Of a stretch of DNA of 64,000 bases, positions 33,424-45,899 are shown piece by piece; within the stretch, counting starts at the first letter, position 1; each line of letters opens with the position of its first letter. The notes beneath the pieces were generated by a model, which was not told the origin of the DNA, did no database searches, and worked only from the letters and a program-made list of their open reading frames with translations. Source of the DNA: Arthrobacter sp. NicSoilB4 (GTDB taxonomy: Bacteria > Actinomycetota > Actinomycetes > Actinomycetales > Micrococcaceae); assembly GCF_019977335.1 (NCBI RefSeq), contig NZ_AP024653.1:2170001-2234000 (forward strand), in the 5' to 3' direction. The position numbers were made by a program, and so were the translations under genes.

Positions 33424-35580
33424 TTAGAGCACGTCCACGCCGTCGAGCCTGAGCTGCACCGGATCGTCGGTGCGTTTGGCGGCCGCGGAGACCTTGACTG
33501 CCCGCAGCGCCCGGGTTACTTCTGGGGCCTGGCCGTATGGGATGAAGAGCAGCGTCCTGACGTCTTCGTGGGCGGTGCCCGGTGCACTTCCCTGGCCGGG
33601 GGCGCCGGTGATCACGAGCGGCGCCGGACCGGCGGTCCGCAGCACGATCCCCTGCCGGCCGAGCTGCTGCTCGACGGCCTGGCCGAAGTGCCCGACGGCG
33701 GTCCTCCCGCCGGTGATGGAGGCAACCCGGACGGCCGGGGGCAGCTGGAGTTCCCGGCGCAGGGACAGTTCCCGCTGGGCGTAGCCGGCGGGGTCCCAGC
33801 GCAGCAGGGCGCCCACTCCAGACGCATCGTCGGCGGTGATGACCACCAGGCCGCCATCGCCGGCCGGCCGGACCAGGGCGGCGGCGTTGAACCAGCGCCG
33901 GACGGCGTCCTCCCCCGCCCTGAGGTTTTCGCGCCGCAGCAGTGAATCGCCGTCGAGCAACAGTGCCGCCGCATAGCCGCCGGCCGCGACCGGCTCCGCG
34001 CCGACCGTGGCCACCACCAGGGCCTTCGAGTCCGGCACCGTGGCCAGCACCCGGTCCCCGGACGAGGTGATCACCGGCTTCCCCGGGAAGGCGCGGCCCA
34101 GCTCCTCGGCCGTGCGCAGGGCACCCGTGGCGCCACGCCGAAGCCTGACTCCGTTGCACGTGCCGCAGCGCCAGGAGGGCGCCGGCGTCGAACACCAGCG
34201 GCACTGCGGCACGGCCGAGCTCCCGCTGGCCCCGGCGATGGCCAGCGGCCCGCTGCAGGAGGTGCAACGCGCCGGTTCCCGGCAGTTTTCGCAAGCCAGG
34301 GACGGCGCGTAGCCCGCCCGGGCCACCTGGACCAGGACCGGACCGCGTTCCAGTCCGTCCTTGGCCGCGCGCCAGGCGGCGCCCGGCAGCCGGGCGATCC
34401 TGGCCAGCGGATCATGTTCGAGTTCGTAGCTGTCGGCGGTGTTCAGCACCCGCGGAACCGTCCGGCGGACGACGGCGCGATCCGCCTCCACCGGCCATGC
34501 CCATCCGGCCTCGACGAGGCGCTGCGTTTCGGTGCTCCGGGTGTGCCCGGCGAGAAGGCAGGCGGCGCCCTCCTGCCCGGCGCGCAGCAGCAGGACTTCG
34601 CGGGAGTGGGCGTATGGCGAGCGTTGCTCGATGTGCAGATCGTCGCCGTCGTCCCAGCAGACCACGAGCCCAAGGTTGTGGACCGGCGCGTAGGCGGCCG
34701 AGCGCGTGCCGACAGCCACCCCGGCGGCACCACTGAGGATCCGCAGGAAGCTGCGGTAGCGTGGGGTCTGCCCGTCGTCCGCGGTGAGCCGGGCAACGTC
34801 CCCGGCCGGCAGCAGCTGCAGGAGGGCGGCCTCCACGCGGTCCAGGTCACGGTAATCGGGAACAACGACGACGGCGCCGCGGCCGGACAGGCGAACAGCC
34901 GCCACGGCCTCGGCAATCAGGGTCGGCCAGCCGCCGGGACCGTAGCCCTGGAGCGCGCTGAGCACGGCCCGCGGCGACTCCCCTGCGTTGAGGTGCTGCA
35001 GGAATGCCGGGCCGTTGCGGTAGGAGGACCAGCCGGAGGTTTGCAGGCCGGAAGGAATCGCGGTTCCCGAACCCGCTTCGGACCCCCCGTCAGCGAAGAG
35101 GGACGGATCCAGGACACCATCAGGGGCAAGGTCCTTCTCGAGTTTCGCCATCCGCGGCGGCACGGCAACGCGGAGCACGTCGCTGACGTTGCCGGCGTAG
35201 CGCGCAGCGACGTTCACGGCGAGATCGGCGACGGCCGCCGTCAGCACCGGAACGGGAGAGACCACTTTGTGCAGCGGGACCAGGGGGTGGCCGGCGTCGG
35301 ATTCCGGCACCCGGTCGATCAGATATCCGGCCAGTTCCTGGCCGTTGAACTTTACCTTCACGCGGACGCCGGGCCGTGCCGCTGCGTCGAGCCCAGCCGG
35401 CACGCTGTAGTCGAAGGGCCGGTCGAGGTGCGGAAGCGAGGATTCCAGCCGGACCTGCGCCACCGGGAGCCGGGCGGCCAAGGCGGGGCCCGCGGCTGCG
35501 GCCGCTGACGCGGGAAAGCCCTGGAGCAGCGACAACTGCTGGGGCTCGTCCGACGCTGCGGCACCATGGGTGGGGCTCAT
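33424..35580 (-). CDS. priA: PriA-like primosomal protein N' without helicase motifs
   Basis: 718 residues. The N-terminal 3'-end-binding domain (FDYSVPAGLDAAARPGVRVKVKF) and the Cys clusters of the zinc-binding region (CENCREPARCTSC, then CRWCSTPAPSWRCGTC) match PriA. The helicase core has no Walker A (GxxGxGKT) and no DEAH Walker B, so ATP-driven unwinding is unlikely. This degeneration is known for actinobacterial PriA. The likely role is replication-restart loading. ATG 35580 is chosen because GAAGGA lies eight bases upstream and the frame beyond lacks support. Downstream of metK, separated by a terminator. Confidence 0.9.
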   Translation of the reverse strand: MSPTHGAAASDEPQQLSLLQGFPASAAAAAGPALAARLPVAQVRLESSLPHLDRPFDYSVPAGLDAAARPGVRVKVKFNGQELAGYLIDRVPESDAGHPLVPLHKVVSPVPVLTAAVADLAVNVAARYAGNVSDVLRVAVPPRMAKLEKDLAPDGVLDPSLFADGGSEAGSGTAIPSGLQTSGWSSYRNGPAFLQHLNAGESPRAVLSALQGYGPGGWPTLIAEAVAAVRLSGRGAVVVVPDYRDLDRVEAALLQLLPAGDVARLTADDGQTPRYRSFLRILSGAAGVAVGTRSAAYAPVHNLGLVVCWDDGDDLHIEQRSPYAHSREVLLLRAGQEGAACLLAGHTRSTETQRLVEAGWAWPVEADRAVVRRTVPRVLNTADSYELEHDPLARIARLPGAAWRAAKDGLERGPVLVQVARAGYAPSLACENCREPARCTSCSGPLAIAGASGSSAVPQCRWCSTPAPSWRCGTCNGVRLRRGATGALRTAEELGRAFPGKPVITSSGDRVLATVPDSKALVVATVGAEPVAAGGYAAALLLDGDSLLRRENLRAGEDAVRRWFNAAALVRPAGDGGLVVITADDASGVGALLRWDPAGYAQRELSLRRELQLPPAVRVASITGGRTAVGHFGQAVEQQLGRQGIVLRTAGPAPLVITGAPGQGSAPGTAHEDVRTLLFIPYGQAPEVTRALRAVKVSAAAKRTDDPVQLRLDGVDVL

Positions 35581-35643
35581 CGCGCAGGTCCTTCCTTCAA
35601 CAGCAGTCTGTGCCGGCCCACCGCGGTGCCGGCTCAATAAAGA

Positions 35644-35677
35644 GTAGCCAGGCCGCCAGTATCGGCGGCCTGGCTAC
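35644..35677 (-). terminator. Intrinsic terminator after metK
   Basis: A perfect 14-bp stem (GTAGCCAGGCCGCC with GGCGGCCTGGCTAC) and six-base loop, followed on the minus strand by TCTTTATT. It lies between metK and priA, so priA may depend on read-through or its own promoter. Confidence 0.85.
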
Positions 35678-35732
35678 AGCACATCACATGGGTGTGACGT
35701 TTAGGGCGTCACAGCGGATGGTTACTCAGGCC

Positions 35733-36968
35733 TCAGGCGTTGAAGAAGGCCTTCAGCTCGTCCACCCGGTCCAGCCGCTCCCACGTGAAGTCGGGGTCGT
35801 CGCGGCCGAAGTGGCCGTGGGCCGCTGTTTTGGCGTAGATCGGGCGTTTCAGGTCGAGGGCATCGATGATGGCCCGGGGCCGCAGGTCGAAGATCTCGGC
35901 GATTGCTGCGCTGATCCGGGCGGGATCCACGGTCTCGGTGCCGAAGGTCTCGACGTAGGTTCCCACCGGGCGGGCCTGGCCGATCGCATAGGCGATCTGG
36001 ATCTCGGCGCGCTTCGCGAGGCCTGCCGCCACCACGTTCTTGGCGACCCAGCGCATCGCGTACGCGGCCGAGCGGTCCACCTTGGACGGATCCTTGCCGG
36101 AGAACGCGCCGCCGCCGTGGCGGGCCATGCCGCCGTAAGTGTCAACGATGATCTTGCGGCCGGTGAGGCCGGCGTCGCCGACGGGGCCGCCGATGACGAA
36201 GGCGCCGGCCGGGTTCAGGATGTTCCTGGTCCGCGAGATGTCCAGGTTGGACAGCGCCATGACCGGGTCGACCACGTGGGCGGCGAGGTCGGCGCGGAGC
36301 TGGTCCAGGCTGGCGCCCTCGGCGTGCTGACTGGAGATGACGACGGTCTCGACGGAGACGGGCCGGTCGCCGTCGTAGCCGACGGTGACCTGGGTCTTGC
36401 CGTCTGGGCGCAGGTAGGCGAGTTCGCCGTTCTTGCGGACCTCGGTCAGGCGCTCGGAGAGGCGGTGCGCGAGCCAGATCGGCACAGGCATGTAGGAGGG
36501 GGTCTCATCGCTGGCGTAGCCGAACATCAGGCCCTGGTCGCCGGCGCCCTGGAGGTCGTAGTCGTCCTCCTGGCGGCCTTCGCGGGCTTCCAGCGAATTG
36601 AAGACGCCACCGGCAATGTCGTTGGACTGCTGGCCGATGGAGACGGACACGCCGCAGCGGGCGCCGTCGAAGCCGTTGGCCGAGGAGTCGTAGCCGATGC
36701 CCAGGATGGTTTCCCGGACGATCTGCGGGATTTCGACGTACGCGTCGGTGGTGACCTCGCCGGCGACGTGGACCAGCCCGGTGGTGGCCAGCGTCTCCAC
36801 CGCCACCCGGGACTCCGGGTCCTTGGCCAGCAGGGCGTCCAGGATCGCATCGCTGATCTGGTCGCAGATCTTGTCGGGATGTCCTTCGGTCACCGACTCG
36901 GACGTGAAAAGCCGGAGCGAGGCGGGCGTGGACCCGTGGAAATCAGGGATGTGCAGCGGTAAAGTCAC
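35733..36968 (-). CDS. metK: S-adenosylmethionine synthetase
   Basis: Makes S-adenosylmethionine from methionine and ATP; 411 residues. Family motifs: [20 protein letters not shown] near residue 24, [12 protein letters not shown] (signature 1 hexapeptide region), [19 protein letters not shown] (phosphate loop) and the C-terminal [13 protein letters not shown]. The start is GTG at 36968. It is the last gene before the terminator in the mihF-gmk-rpoZ-coaBC-metK series. Confidence 0.98.
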   Translation of the reverse strand: MTLPLHIPDFHGSTPASLRLFTSESVTEGHPDKICDQISDAILDALLAKDPESRVAVETLATTGLVHVAGEVTTDAYVEIPQIVRETILGIGYDSSANGFDGARCGVSVSIGQQSNDIAGGVFNSLEAREGRQEDDYDLQGAGDQGLMFGYASDETPSYMPVPIWLAHRLSERLTEVRKNGELAYLRPDGKTQVTVGYDGDRPVSVETVVISSQHAEGASLDQLRADLAAHVVDPVMALSNLDISRTRNILNPAGAFVIGGPVGDAGLTGRKIIVDTYGGMARHGGGAFSGKDPSKVDRSAAYAMRWVAKNVVAAGLAKRAEIQIAYAIGQARPVGTYVETFGTETVDPARISAAIAEIFDLRPRAIIDALDLKRPIYAKTAAHGHFGRDDPDFTWERLDRVDELKAFFNA

Positions 36969-37046
36969 TCAACTACCTTACTGGTTGGAAAACGGACGTC
37001 CGGCGGCGTGTGTCCCTGTGCTAAGGAGACGTTGCTTACGCCCGGC

Positions 37047-38327
37047 TCAGGCCGGCGGAACAACCCGGCTCAGCTCGGCGCTGATGCGGTCAATCACGGC
37101 AGCCGCGACGTCGGATTTGGAACCCGACGCCTCTTGGGGTTCGGAGCCGGCGCGGGAAAGGATGACTACGGAATTCGTGTCCTCGCCGAAGACCTTGTCC
37201 TGGCCCACGTGGTTGACCACCAGCAGGTCGCATGCCTTGCGGCGAAGCTTGGCCGCAGCATATTCCAGGACGTCGCCGTCGGCGTCGCCGGTCTCGGCCG
37301 CGAAGCCGACAATCAGCTGGTTACGGGAGGCCGCATCGCGGACCTCAACGAGTTCCCGCAGAATGTCCGGGTTCCGGACCAGCGAGATGACGGGATCGTC
37401 GACGTCGTCGCGCTTCTTGATCTTCGTGCCGGAGACATCCGCCGGGCGGAAGTCGGCGACGGCGGCGGCCATGACGATAACGTCGGAATCTGCGGCGGCG
37501 TGCAGGGCGGCCTCGCGAAGTTCCAGGGCCGTCTCCACTTTGACGACGTCGACGCCGGCTGGCGGCGGGACGTCCATGTGGGCGGCCAGCAGCCGGACTC
37601 TTGCGCCGGCGTCGCGCGCTGCGGTGGCCAGCGCCACGCCCTGCTTGCCGGAGGAGCGGTTTCCCAGGAACCGGACGGGGTCCAGGGGTTCTCGCGTGCC
37701 GCCGGCACTGATCGTGACGGTGAGCCCGGCCAGCGGACGCCGCGGCGGCAAAAGTGCGGCGTCCGACGCCGTCACGGGCACCGACGCGGGCACCGCGGGC
37801 GCACCTGCGAGGGCCAGCGCAGCTTCGAAAATGGCATCCGGTTCGGGCAGCCGGCCCGGCCCGGAGTCCGATCCGGTGAGCCGGCCGGAGGCGGGTTCCA
37901 GGACGGTGACGCCCCGGCTGCGGAGCGTCTCGACATTCGCTTGGGTCGCCGGGTGCTGCCACATCTCGGTGTGCATGGCCGGGGCCATCAGCACCGGGCA
38001 GCCGCCGGCCATGAGCAGGGTGTTGCTCAGGAGGTCGTTGGCCTGGCCGGTGGCGGCGCGGGCCAAGAGGTCTGCCGTAGCGGGTGCCACCACGATCAGC
38101 TCGGCCTCGTGGCCGAGGCGGACGTGATTGACGGTGTGCACCTCGTCGAAGACGCTGTTGCTGACCGGATGCCCGGACAACGCTTCCCACGTGGCGACGC
38201 CGACGAACCGGGTCGCGGCCTCCGTGGGGATGACCGTCACGTCATGGCCGGCTTCAGTAAAAAGCCGGAGGAGCGACGCCACCTTGTAGGCAGCTATCCC
38301 TCCCCCGACTCCGAGGACTATGCGCAC
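37047..38327 (-). CDS. coaBC: Bifunctional phosphopantothenoylcysteine decarboxylase / phosphopantothenate-cysteine ligase
   Basis: Two steps of coenzyme A synthesis. N-terminal CoaC flavoprotein: GVGGGIAAYK, AELIVVAPATADLLA, and PAMHTEMW where the E. coli consensus is PxMNxxMW (Asn replaced by His). The loop that carries the E. coli active-site Cys reads GRLTGSDSGPGRL here, with no Cys. C-terminal CoaB: TISAGGTREPLDPVRFLGNRSSGKQG, then AAAVADFRP and KIKK, the nucleotide and phosphopantothenate sites. 426 residues, normal. Both CoaC changes are probably the actinobacterial form. Lies 25 bp after rpoZ. Confidence 0.96.
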   Translation of the reverse strand: MRIVLGVGGGIAAYKVASLLRLFTEAGHDVTVIPTEAATRFVGVATWEALSGHPVSNSVFDEVHTVNHVRLGHEAELIVVAPATADLLARAATGQANDLLSNTLLMAGGCPVLMAPAMHTEMWQHPATQANVETLRSRGVTVLEPASGRLTGSDSGPGRLPEPDAIFEAALALAGAPAVPASVPVTASDAALLPPRRPLAGLTVTISAGGTREPLDPVRFLGNRSSGKQGVALATAARDAGARVRLLAAHMDVPPPAGVDVVKVETALELREAALHAAADSDVIVMAAAVADFRPADVSGTKIKKRDDVDDPVISLVRNPDILRELVEVRDAASRNQLIVGFAAETGDADGDVLEYAAAKLRRKACDLLVVNHVGQDKVFGEDTNSVVILSRAGSEPQEASGSKSDVAAAVIDRISAELSRVVPPA

Positions 38328-38352
38328 TTGACCTCCGTCTGCGTCTGCGGAA

Positions 38353-38613
38353 TTACTCTGCAGGTTCGATCGGGGTGGAAACGAGCTTGCCTTCGTTGAT
38401 TTCGCGCAGGGCGATGGAGAGCGACTTCTCGTTCAGCTTGGTGTCGACCAGCGGGCCGACATACTCGAACAGGCCCTCGTGCAGCTGGGCGTAGTAGGCG
38501 TTGATCTGACGTGCGCGCTTGGCGCCGAAAATCACCAGTCCGTACTTCGAGTCGGCAGCCTTCAGCAGCTCGTCGATCGGCGGGTTGATGATGCCTTCAA
38601 GGTTCGTGGACAC
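38353..38613 (-). CDS. rpoZ: DNA-directed RNA polymerase subunit omega
   Basis: 86-residue assembly subunit of RNA polymerase that holds the beta-prime subunit. Matches actinobacterial omega ([31 protein letters not shown]) with the conserved ARQIN helix. The start is GTG at 38613 with GGAGAATTC directly before it. Between gmk and coaBC, the usual order. Confidence 0.95.
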   Translation of the reverse strand: MSTNLEGIINPPIDELLKAADSKYGLVIFGAKRARQINAYYAQLHEGLFEYVGPLVDTKLNEKSLSIALREINEGKLVSTPIEPAE

Positions 38614-38652
38614 GAATTCTCCAAATTCTAACGGGCTGATGGCTTCCCGCGC

Positions 38653-39225
38653 CTAGCGCGGGTGGGGGGTCAGCCCCATGAGTGAAACGAGCTCGTCCGC
38701 TGCCCGGCGAACGTCGTCGTTAATGACGGTGTGGTCGAACTCCGGTTCAGCAGCTAGCTCTACTTTACCGGTTTCCAGCCGCCGCTGCTGTTCCTCGGCG
38801 CTTTCCGTGCCGCGGCCCACCAGCCGGCGGACCAATTCGTCCCAGCTGGGGGGCGCCAGGAACACGAACTGGGCATCCGGAACGGCCTGCCTTACCTGGC
38901 GGGCACCTTGCAAATCGATTTCCAGCAGCACCGGGCGGCCCTCGGCGATGGCCTGGTTGACCGTGCTTTTCAGGGTGCCGTAGGTGTTCTGTCCGTGCAC
39001 CACGGCCCATTCGAGGAGTTCGCCTGCAGCCACCAGGGACTCGAACTCTTCCTTCGTTTTGAAGTAGTAGTGCACGCCGTCGATTTCCCCGGGCCGAGGA
39101 GCCCTGGTGGTAGCCGAAACGGACAACCACACCTCGGGATAGTTGTCCCGGATGTAGGTGGACACGGTGCCTTTGCCAACAGCCGTCGGGCCGGCGAGGA
39201 CTGTCAGTCCCGGTTTGTTGCTCAC
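38653..39225 (-). CDS. gmk: Guanylate kinase
   Basis: Phosphorylates GMP to GDP; 190 residues. The P-loop is GPTAVGKGT at residues 12-20 (usual form GPSGVGKST), followed by [21 protein letters not shown], which binds [14 protein letters not shown] is the conserved Walker B-like block. Ends 40 bp before rpoZ and begins 24 bp after mihF. Confidence 0.97.
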   Translation of the reverse strand: MSNKPGLTVLAGPTAVGKGTVSTYIRDNYPEVWLSVSATTRAPRPGEIDGVHYYFKTKEEFESLVAAGELLEWAVVHGQNTYGTLKSTVNQAIAEGRPVLLEIDLQGARQVRQAVPDAQFVFLAPPSWDELVRRLVGRGTESAEEQQRRLETGKVELAAEPEFDHTVINDDVRRAADELVSLMGLTPHPR

Positions 39226-39248
39226 ATATTCCTTTGGGCGGTTGGAAG

Positions 39249-39584
39249 TCAGCGCGGCGGACCGGGCTGTTTGTCGTTTATAAAATCTACCAGCGCCCGG
39301 CGCTGGTGAATTCCCAAGCCTCGGACCCGGCGTGATGCGGCGATGCCGAGCTGATCCATGATGGCCGCGGCACGTACCCGTCCGATTCCGGGCAGCGCCT
39401 CCAGCAGTTCCACGATCCTCATCCGGGCGATCGCGTCATCGCTCTCCCCTGCGCTGAGCAATTCCGCGATGGTCAGCGTCCCCGATTTCAGCCGGTCCTT
39501 CGCGGTGGCCCGGGTGGTCCTGGCGGCGGCGGCCTTACTCAAGGCGTCGGCACGCTCCTGCGGAGTGAGGGGTCGCAAACTCAC
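39249..39584 (-). CDS. mihF: Integration host factor, actinobacterial type (MihF)
   Basis: 111-residue DNA-binding protein of the mycobacterial IHF type, unrelated in fold to proteobacterial IHF. The family core is clear: [16 protein letters not shown], then [39 protein letters not shown], a helix-hairpin-helix-like (LPGIGRVRA) segment that contacts DNA. The start is GTG at 39584 with AGGGAGG six bases upstream; the longer frame to 39623 is not supported. First gene of the gmk-rpoZ-coaBC-metK cluster, the normal actinobacterial arrangement. Confidence 0.94.
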   Translation of the reverse strand: MSLRPLTPQERADALSKAAAARTTRATAKDRLKSGTLTIAELLSAGESDDAIARMRIVELLEALPGIGRVRAAAIMDQLGIAASRRVRGLGIHQRRALVDFINDKQPGPPR

Positions 39585-39678
39585 TGAATGCCTCCCTGCA
39601 AGTGTCAGCCGGGCCGCGGACACGGCCCGGCCGGACGGGGCCGAACACAGCCCCGGCCGGTACCGCGGACTTGTCCTG

Positions 39679-39708
39679 AACCTACCGTCTGGATGCCGCA
39701 GAAATCAA
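39679..39708 (-). promoter_or_regulatory. Candidate promoter of the mihF cluster
   Basis: On the minus strand TTGATT, 18 bases, TAGGTT. It would give a leader of about 85 bases rich in GC hairpins before mihF. Inferred from consensus and spacing only. Confidence 0.45.
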
Positions 39709-39809
39709 TGGACGAATTGCCCGGTTCCCAGCCTGCCCGAAGGTCCGGCCAGGGCGCAGCACTCCCGACGTCGGCCCTGCGGCAAGGCGGCTGCCGCCGT
39801 TCGCCACGA

Positions 39810-39878
39810 ATGGCCGCCATGACGGCACCCATGGCGGCCCCCATGGCGGCCATTTGCGTCAGATGGGGGCCCTGACGC
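39810..39878. repeat. Palindrome cluster between pyrF and mihF
   Basis: The 335-bp gap between mihF and pyrF has no gene. Here ATGGCGGCC occurs three times, once inverted (GGCCGCCAT near 39812, GGCGGCC near 39834 and 39845), followed by GCGTCAG, nine bases, CTGACGC at 39856-39878. The last hairpin lies about 40 bp past the pyrF stop and could end the pyr transcript, but it has no T-tract. Rest of the gap: the mihF promoter region and GC-rich sequence. Confidence 0.5.
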
Positions 39879-39919
39879 GACATGGGGGGCACCCGGGACG
39901 TCCGGGTCAGCGTGGCAGG

Positions 39920-40790
39920 CTAGGCCGTGCGCAGTTCCTCGAGGGTCCGCAGGGCGGCGTCGCTGAGGTCCTGGATCCGCGGACCAGCGCCGAGGATGTC
40001 CCGGCTGGAGGTCCCCAGCACCTGGCCGTACGCGCTGCCAAAGGTGCGGCGCAGGTCCGCCGCGGTGGCGCCCTGCGCGCCAAGGCCCGGGGCCAGGATC
40101 GGGCCGCGCACCGCGGCCAGGTCCAGGTCCAGATCGGTAAGTGCCGAGCCGACAGTCGCGCCGACGACAAGGCCGGTTGAGCCCAGCGCCGCGCCTTCAT
40201 CAACACCGTAACGCCGGTTTTCCGCCGCCGCCGCGCGGACGATCCGGCGGGCCACGGAGTCCGCGCCGCCGACGTGCTGGACGGACGCGCCCTCCGGGTT
40301 GGACGTCAGCGCCAGGACGAACACGCCGCGCCCGGTCTGCGCGGCGAGGTCCAGGGCCGGCCTCAGCGATTCGAAGCCCAGGTACGGGCTCAGCGTGACC
40401 GAGTCGGCGGCCAGGGCGGAACCGTCCCGCAGCCACGCGTCGGCGTAGGCGGCCATGGTGGAGCCAATGTCGCCGCGCTTGGCGTCGGCAATGGTCAGCA
40501 CGGAGGCGTCCGCCGCCGCGGCGAGGACGCGTTCCAGCACCGCCATCCCGGCCGAGCCGTGCCGCTCATACAGGGCCACCTGGGGTTTGACCGCGGCAGC
40601 GAGTGAAGCCACCGCGTCCAGGACGGTGAGCGAGAAGCGTTCCAGCCCGGCGACGTCGTCGTTCAGTCCCCAGTGCTGCAGCAGCGCCGGGTGCGGGTCG
40701 ATGCCGACGCACAACGGACCCCGGTCCGCCATGGCCCGGCCCAGCCGGGAGCCGAAGGACTCCCGGCCGGCCGTCTCAGCGGCAGCAGCC

Positions 40791-40798
<8 letters not shown>
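39920..40798 (-). CDS. pyrF: Orotidine 5'-phosphate decarboxylase
   Basis: Last step of UMP synthesis. 292 residues, the longer (PyrF type 2) form found in actinobacteria. The N-terminal [11 protein letters not shown] and the catalytic [10 protein letters not shown] (the Asp-x-Lys-x-x-Asp motif) are visible, as is [10 protein letters not shown] further on. The start overlaps the carB 3' end by 8 bp. Last gene of the pyr operon. Confidence 0.96.
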
Positions 40799-44104
<3,306 letters not shown>

Positions 44105-44105
<1 letters not shown>

Positions 44106-45376
44106 TACTTCTTGTCCTCAGTCTTGGAGTCGGTGGAGGTCTCGGTGTTTGTCACGGTCTCTGGCTTGGAAGAAGACTCCGCCATCAGCTCGATGAAGCG
44201 GTCGAAGAGGTAGGCCGCATCGTGCGGACCGGACGCGGCTTCGGGGTGGTACTGCACCGAGAAGGCCGGGATGTCCAGGCACGACAGACCCTCGACGACG
44301 TCGTCGTTGAGGCTCACATGGCTGACCTCGACGCGGCCGAAGCGCTCCTCGGGGGCCTGCGTGGCGCCGTCGAGCGGGGCGTCCACGGCGAAGCCGTGGT
44401 TCTGCGAGGTGATCTCCACCTTGCCGGTGCGTCGGTCCATGACGGGCTGGTTGATGCCGCGGTGGCCGTAGCGCAGTTTGTAGGTGCCGAAGCCCAGTGC
44501 CCTGCCCAGGATCTGGTTGCCGAAGCAGATGCCGAAGTAGGGGATCTTCTCGTCAAGGACCGAGCGGAGCAGCTTGACCTGGTTGTCGGCGGTGGCGGGG
44601 TCGCCGGGGCCGTTGGACATAAAGAATCCGTCGGGGTTGACCGCCTGGACGTCGGCCAGGGTGGCGGTGGCGGGCAGCACGTGCACCCGGACGCCGCGCT
44701 CGGCGAAGCGGATGGGGGTCATCCGCTTGATGCCAAGGTCGATCGCGGCGATGCTGAAGCGCGGTTCGCCGTCCCAGCCCCAGTCCTTGGGTTCCACGGT
44801 GTAGGCCTCGTCCACACTGACCTCTTCGGCCAGGCGTGAGCCTTCCATCGGGGCGCTTGCCAGGACGGTGTCCACGAGTTCCTTGTCCGTGGCGCGGACG
44901 GCGTCGCCGGAGAAGATTCCGGCGCGCATGGTCTTGTGCTCGCGCAGGTGCCGGGTGATCGCGCGGGTGTCCACGCCCTGGATGCCGACGATGCCCTGTT
45001 CGACCAGTTCGTCGTCGAGGGATCGTTCGGAGCGCCAGTTGGACGGCCGCCGGGCGGCGTCGCGGACGACATATCCGGCCACCCAGATGCGGCGGGACTC
45101 GGCGTCGTCCTTGTTCACGCCGGTGTTGCCGATGTGCGGGGCGGTCTGGACCACGAGCTGGCGGGCGTAGGAGGGGTCCGTGATGGTCTCCTGGTAGCCC
45201 GTCATGCCGGTCGCGAAGACGGCCTCGCCAAGGGCGGTGCCGGTGGCGCCGTAGCTGGTGCCGCGGAAGATCCGGCCGTCCTCGAGGACGAGGGCCGCCG
45301 GGGTGGAGGCTGCTGCTGCTGAAACTGCTGTTTTTTCTGACACTGCTGTTGCTGAAACTTCGTTGGTATCCGTCAC
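44105..45376 (-). CDS. carA: Carbamoyl-phosphate synthase small subunit (glutaminase)
   Basis: Class I glutamine amidotransferase supplying ammonia to CarB; 423 residues from the chosen start. Catalytic Cys in [16 protein letters not shown], His and Glu in [12 protein letters not shown]. The N-terminal domain ([16 protein letters not shown]) is typical. GTG 45376 is preferred over ATG 45400: GGAAAG lies seven bases upstream and it then begins four bases after the preceding PH-domain gene instead of overlapping it. A Ser/Ala/Thr-rich tail of about 25 residues precedes the domain. Confidence 0.96.
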
Positions 45377-45380
45377 GTCG

Positions 45381-45899
45381 TTACTTTCCACTATCGGCAT
45401 TGGCCTGAGGGGCCGCGGGGATCAAATCTTGGAGGGCTTTGAGGAGCACTGTCTTGTCTTCGGCGTGCCGGGTGCGGAACCCGGAATCGAGTTCGCGGCT
45501 GCCGAGCATCCAGCTGAGCACCAGCAGTCCGTCCTTTTCGACGAACTTGCCGGCCATGCCGCTTTCCTGCCGCACGCCGGTGAGGCTCGCGGCCGGGATG
45601 AAGACCGGGGCCGCGCCGGAGCGGTCGAAGAGCACCCCTTCGGGGTGGACGCTGAGTTCGGCGTTGGTACGGATGCCCAGATTGTGCACGGCGATCCGGT
45701 CCAGCCAGTCGCCGGCGGTGGTGGACGCGACGTACTGGCCGTCCGCGACAGCCAGCGCGGTGCCCAGCGCGCCGGGGATGTCCGGCAGCGGGTCGACGTC
45801 GGCCTGGCGGCGCAGGCGGTTCCGCCAGCCGAGCCAGATCAGCGCCAGCGCGACGGTGATCAGGACCAGCGTGAAGATCAGGGAGAGTTCCTTAACCAT
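45381..45899 (-). CDS. Membrane-anchored PH-like domain protein in the pyr operon
   Basis: 172 residues: an N-terminal membrane segment ([21 protein letters not shown]), a basic RNRLRRQ stop, then a domain with [48 protein letters not shown] that resembles bacterial PH-like (transporter-associated) domains. Such genes are regularly found between pyrC and carA in Arthrobacter-type genomes, but the function is unknown. Its ATG overlaps the pyrC stop (TGATG) and it ends four bases before carA, so it is certainly cotranscribed with the pyrimidine genes. Confidence 0.78.
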   Translation of the reverse strand: MVKELSLIFTLVLITVALALIWLGWRNRLRRQADVDPLPDIPGALGTALAVADGQYVASTTAGDWLDRIAVHNLGIRTNAELSVHPEGVLFDRSGAAPVFIPAASLTGVRQESGMAGKFVEKDGLLVLSWMLGSRELDSGFRTRHAEDKTVLLKALQDLIPAAPQANADSGK

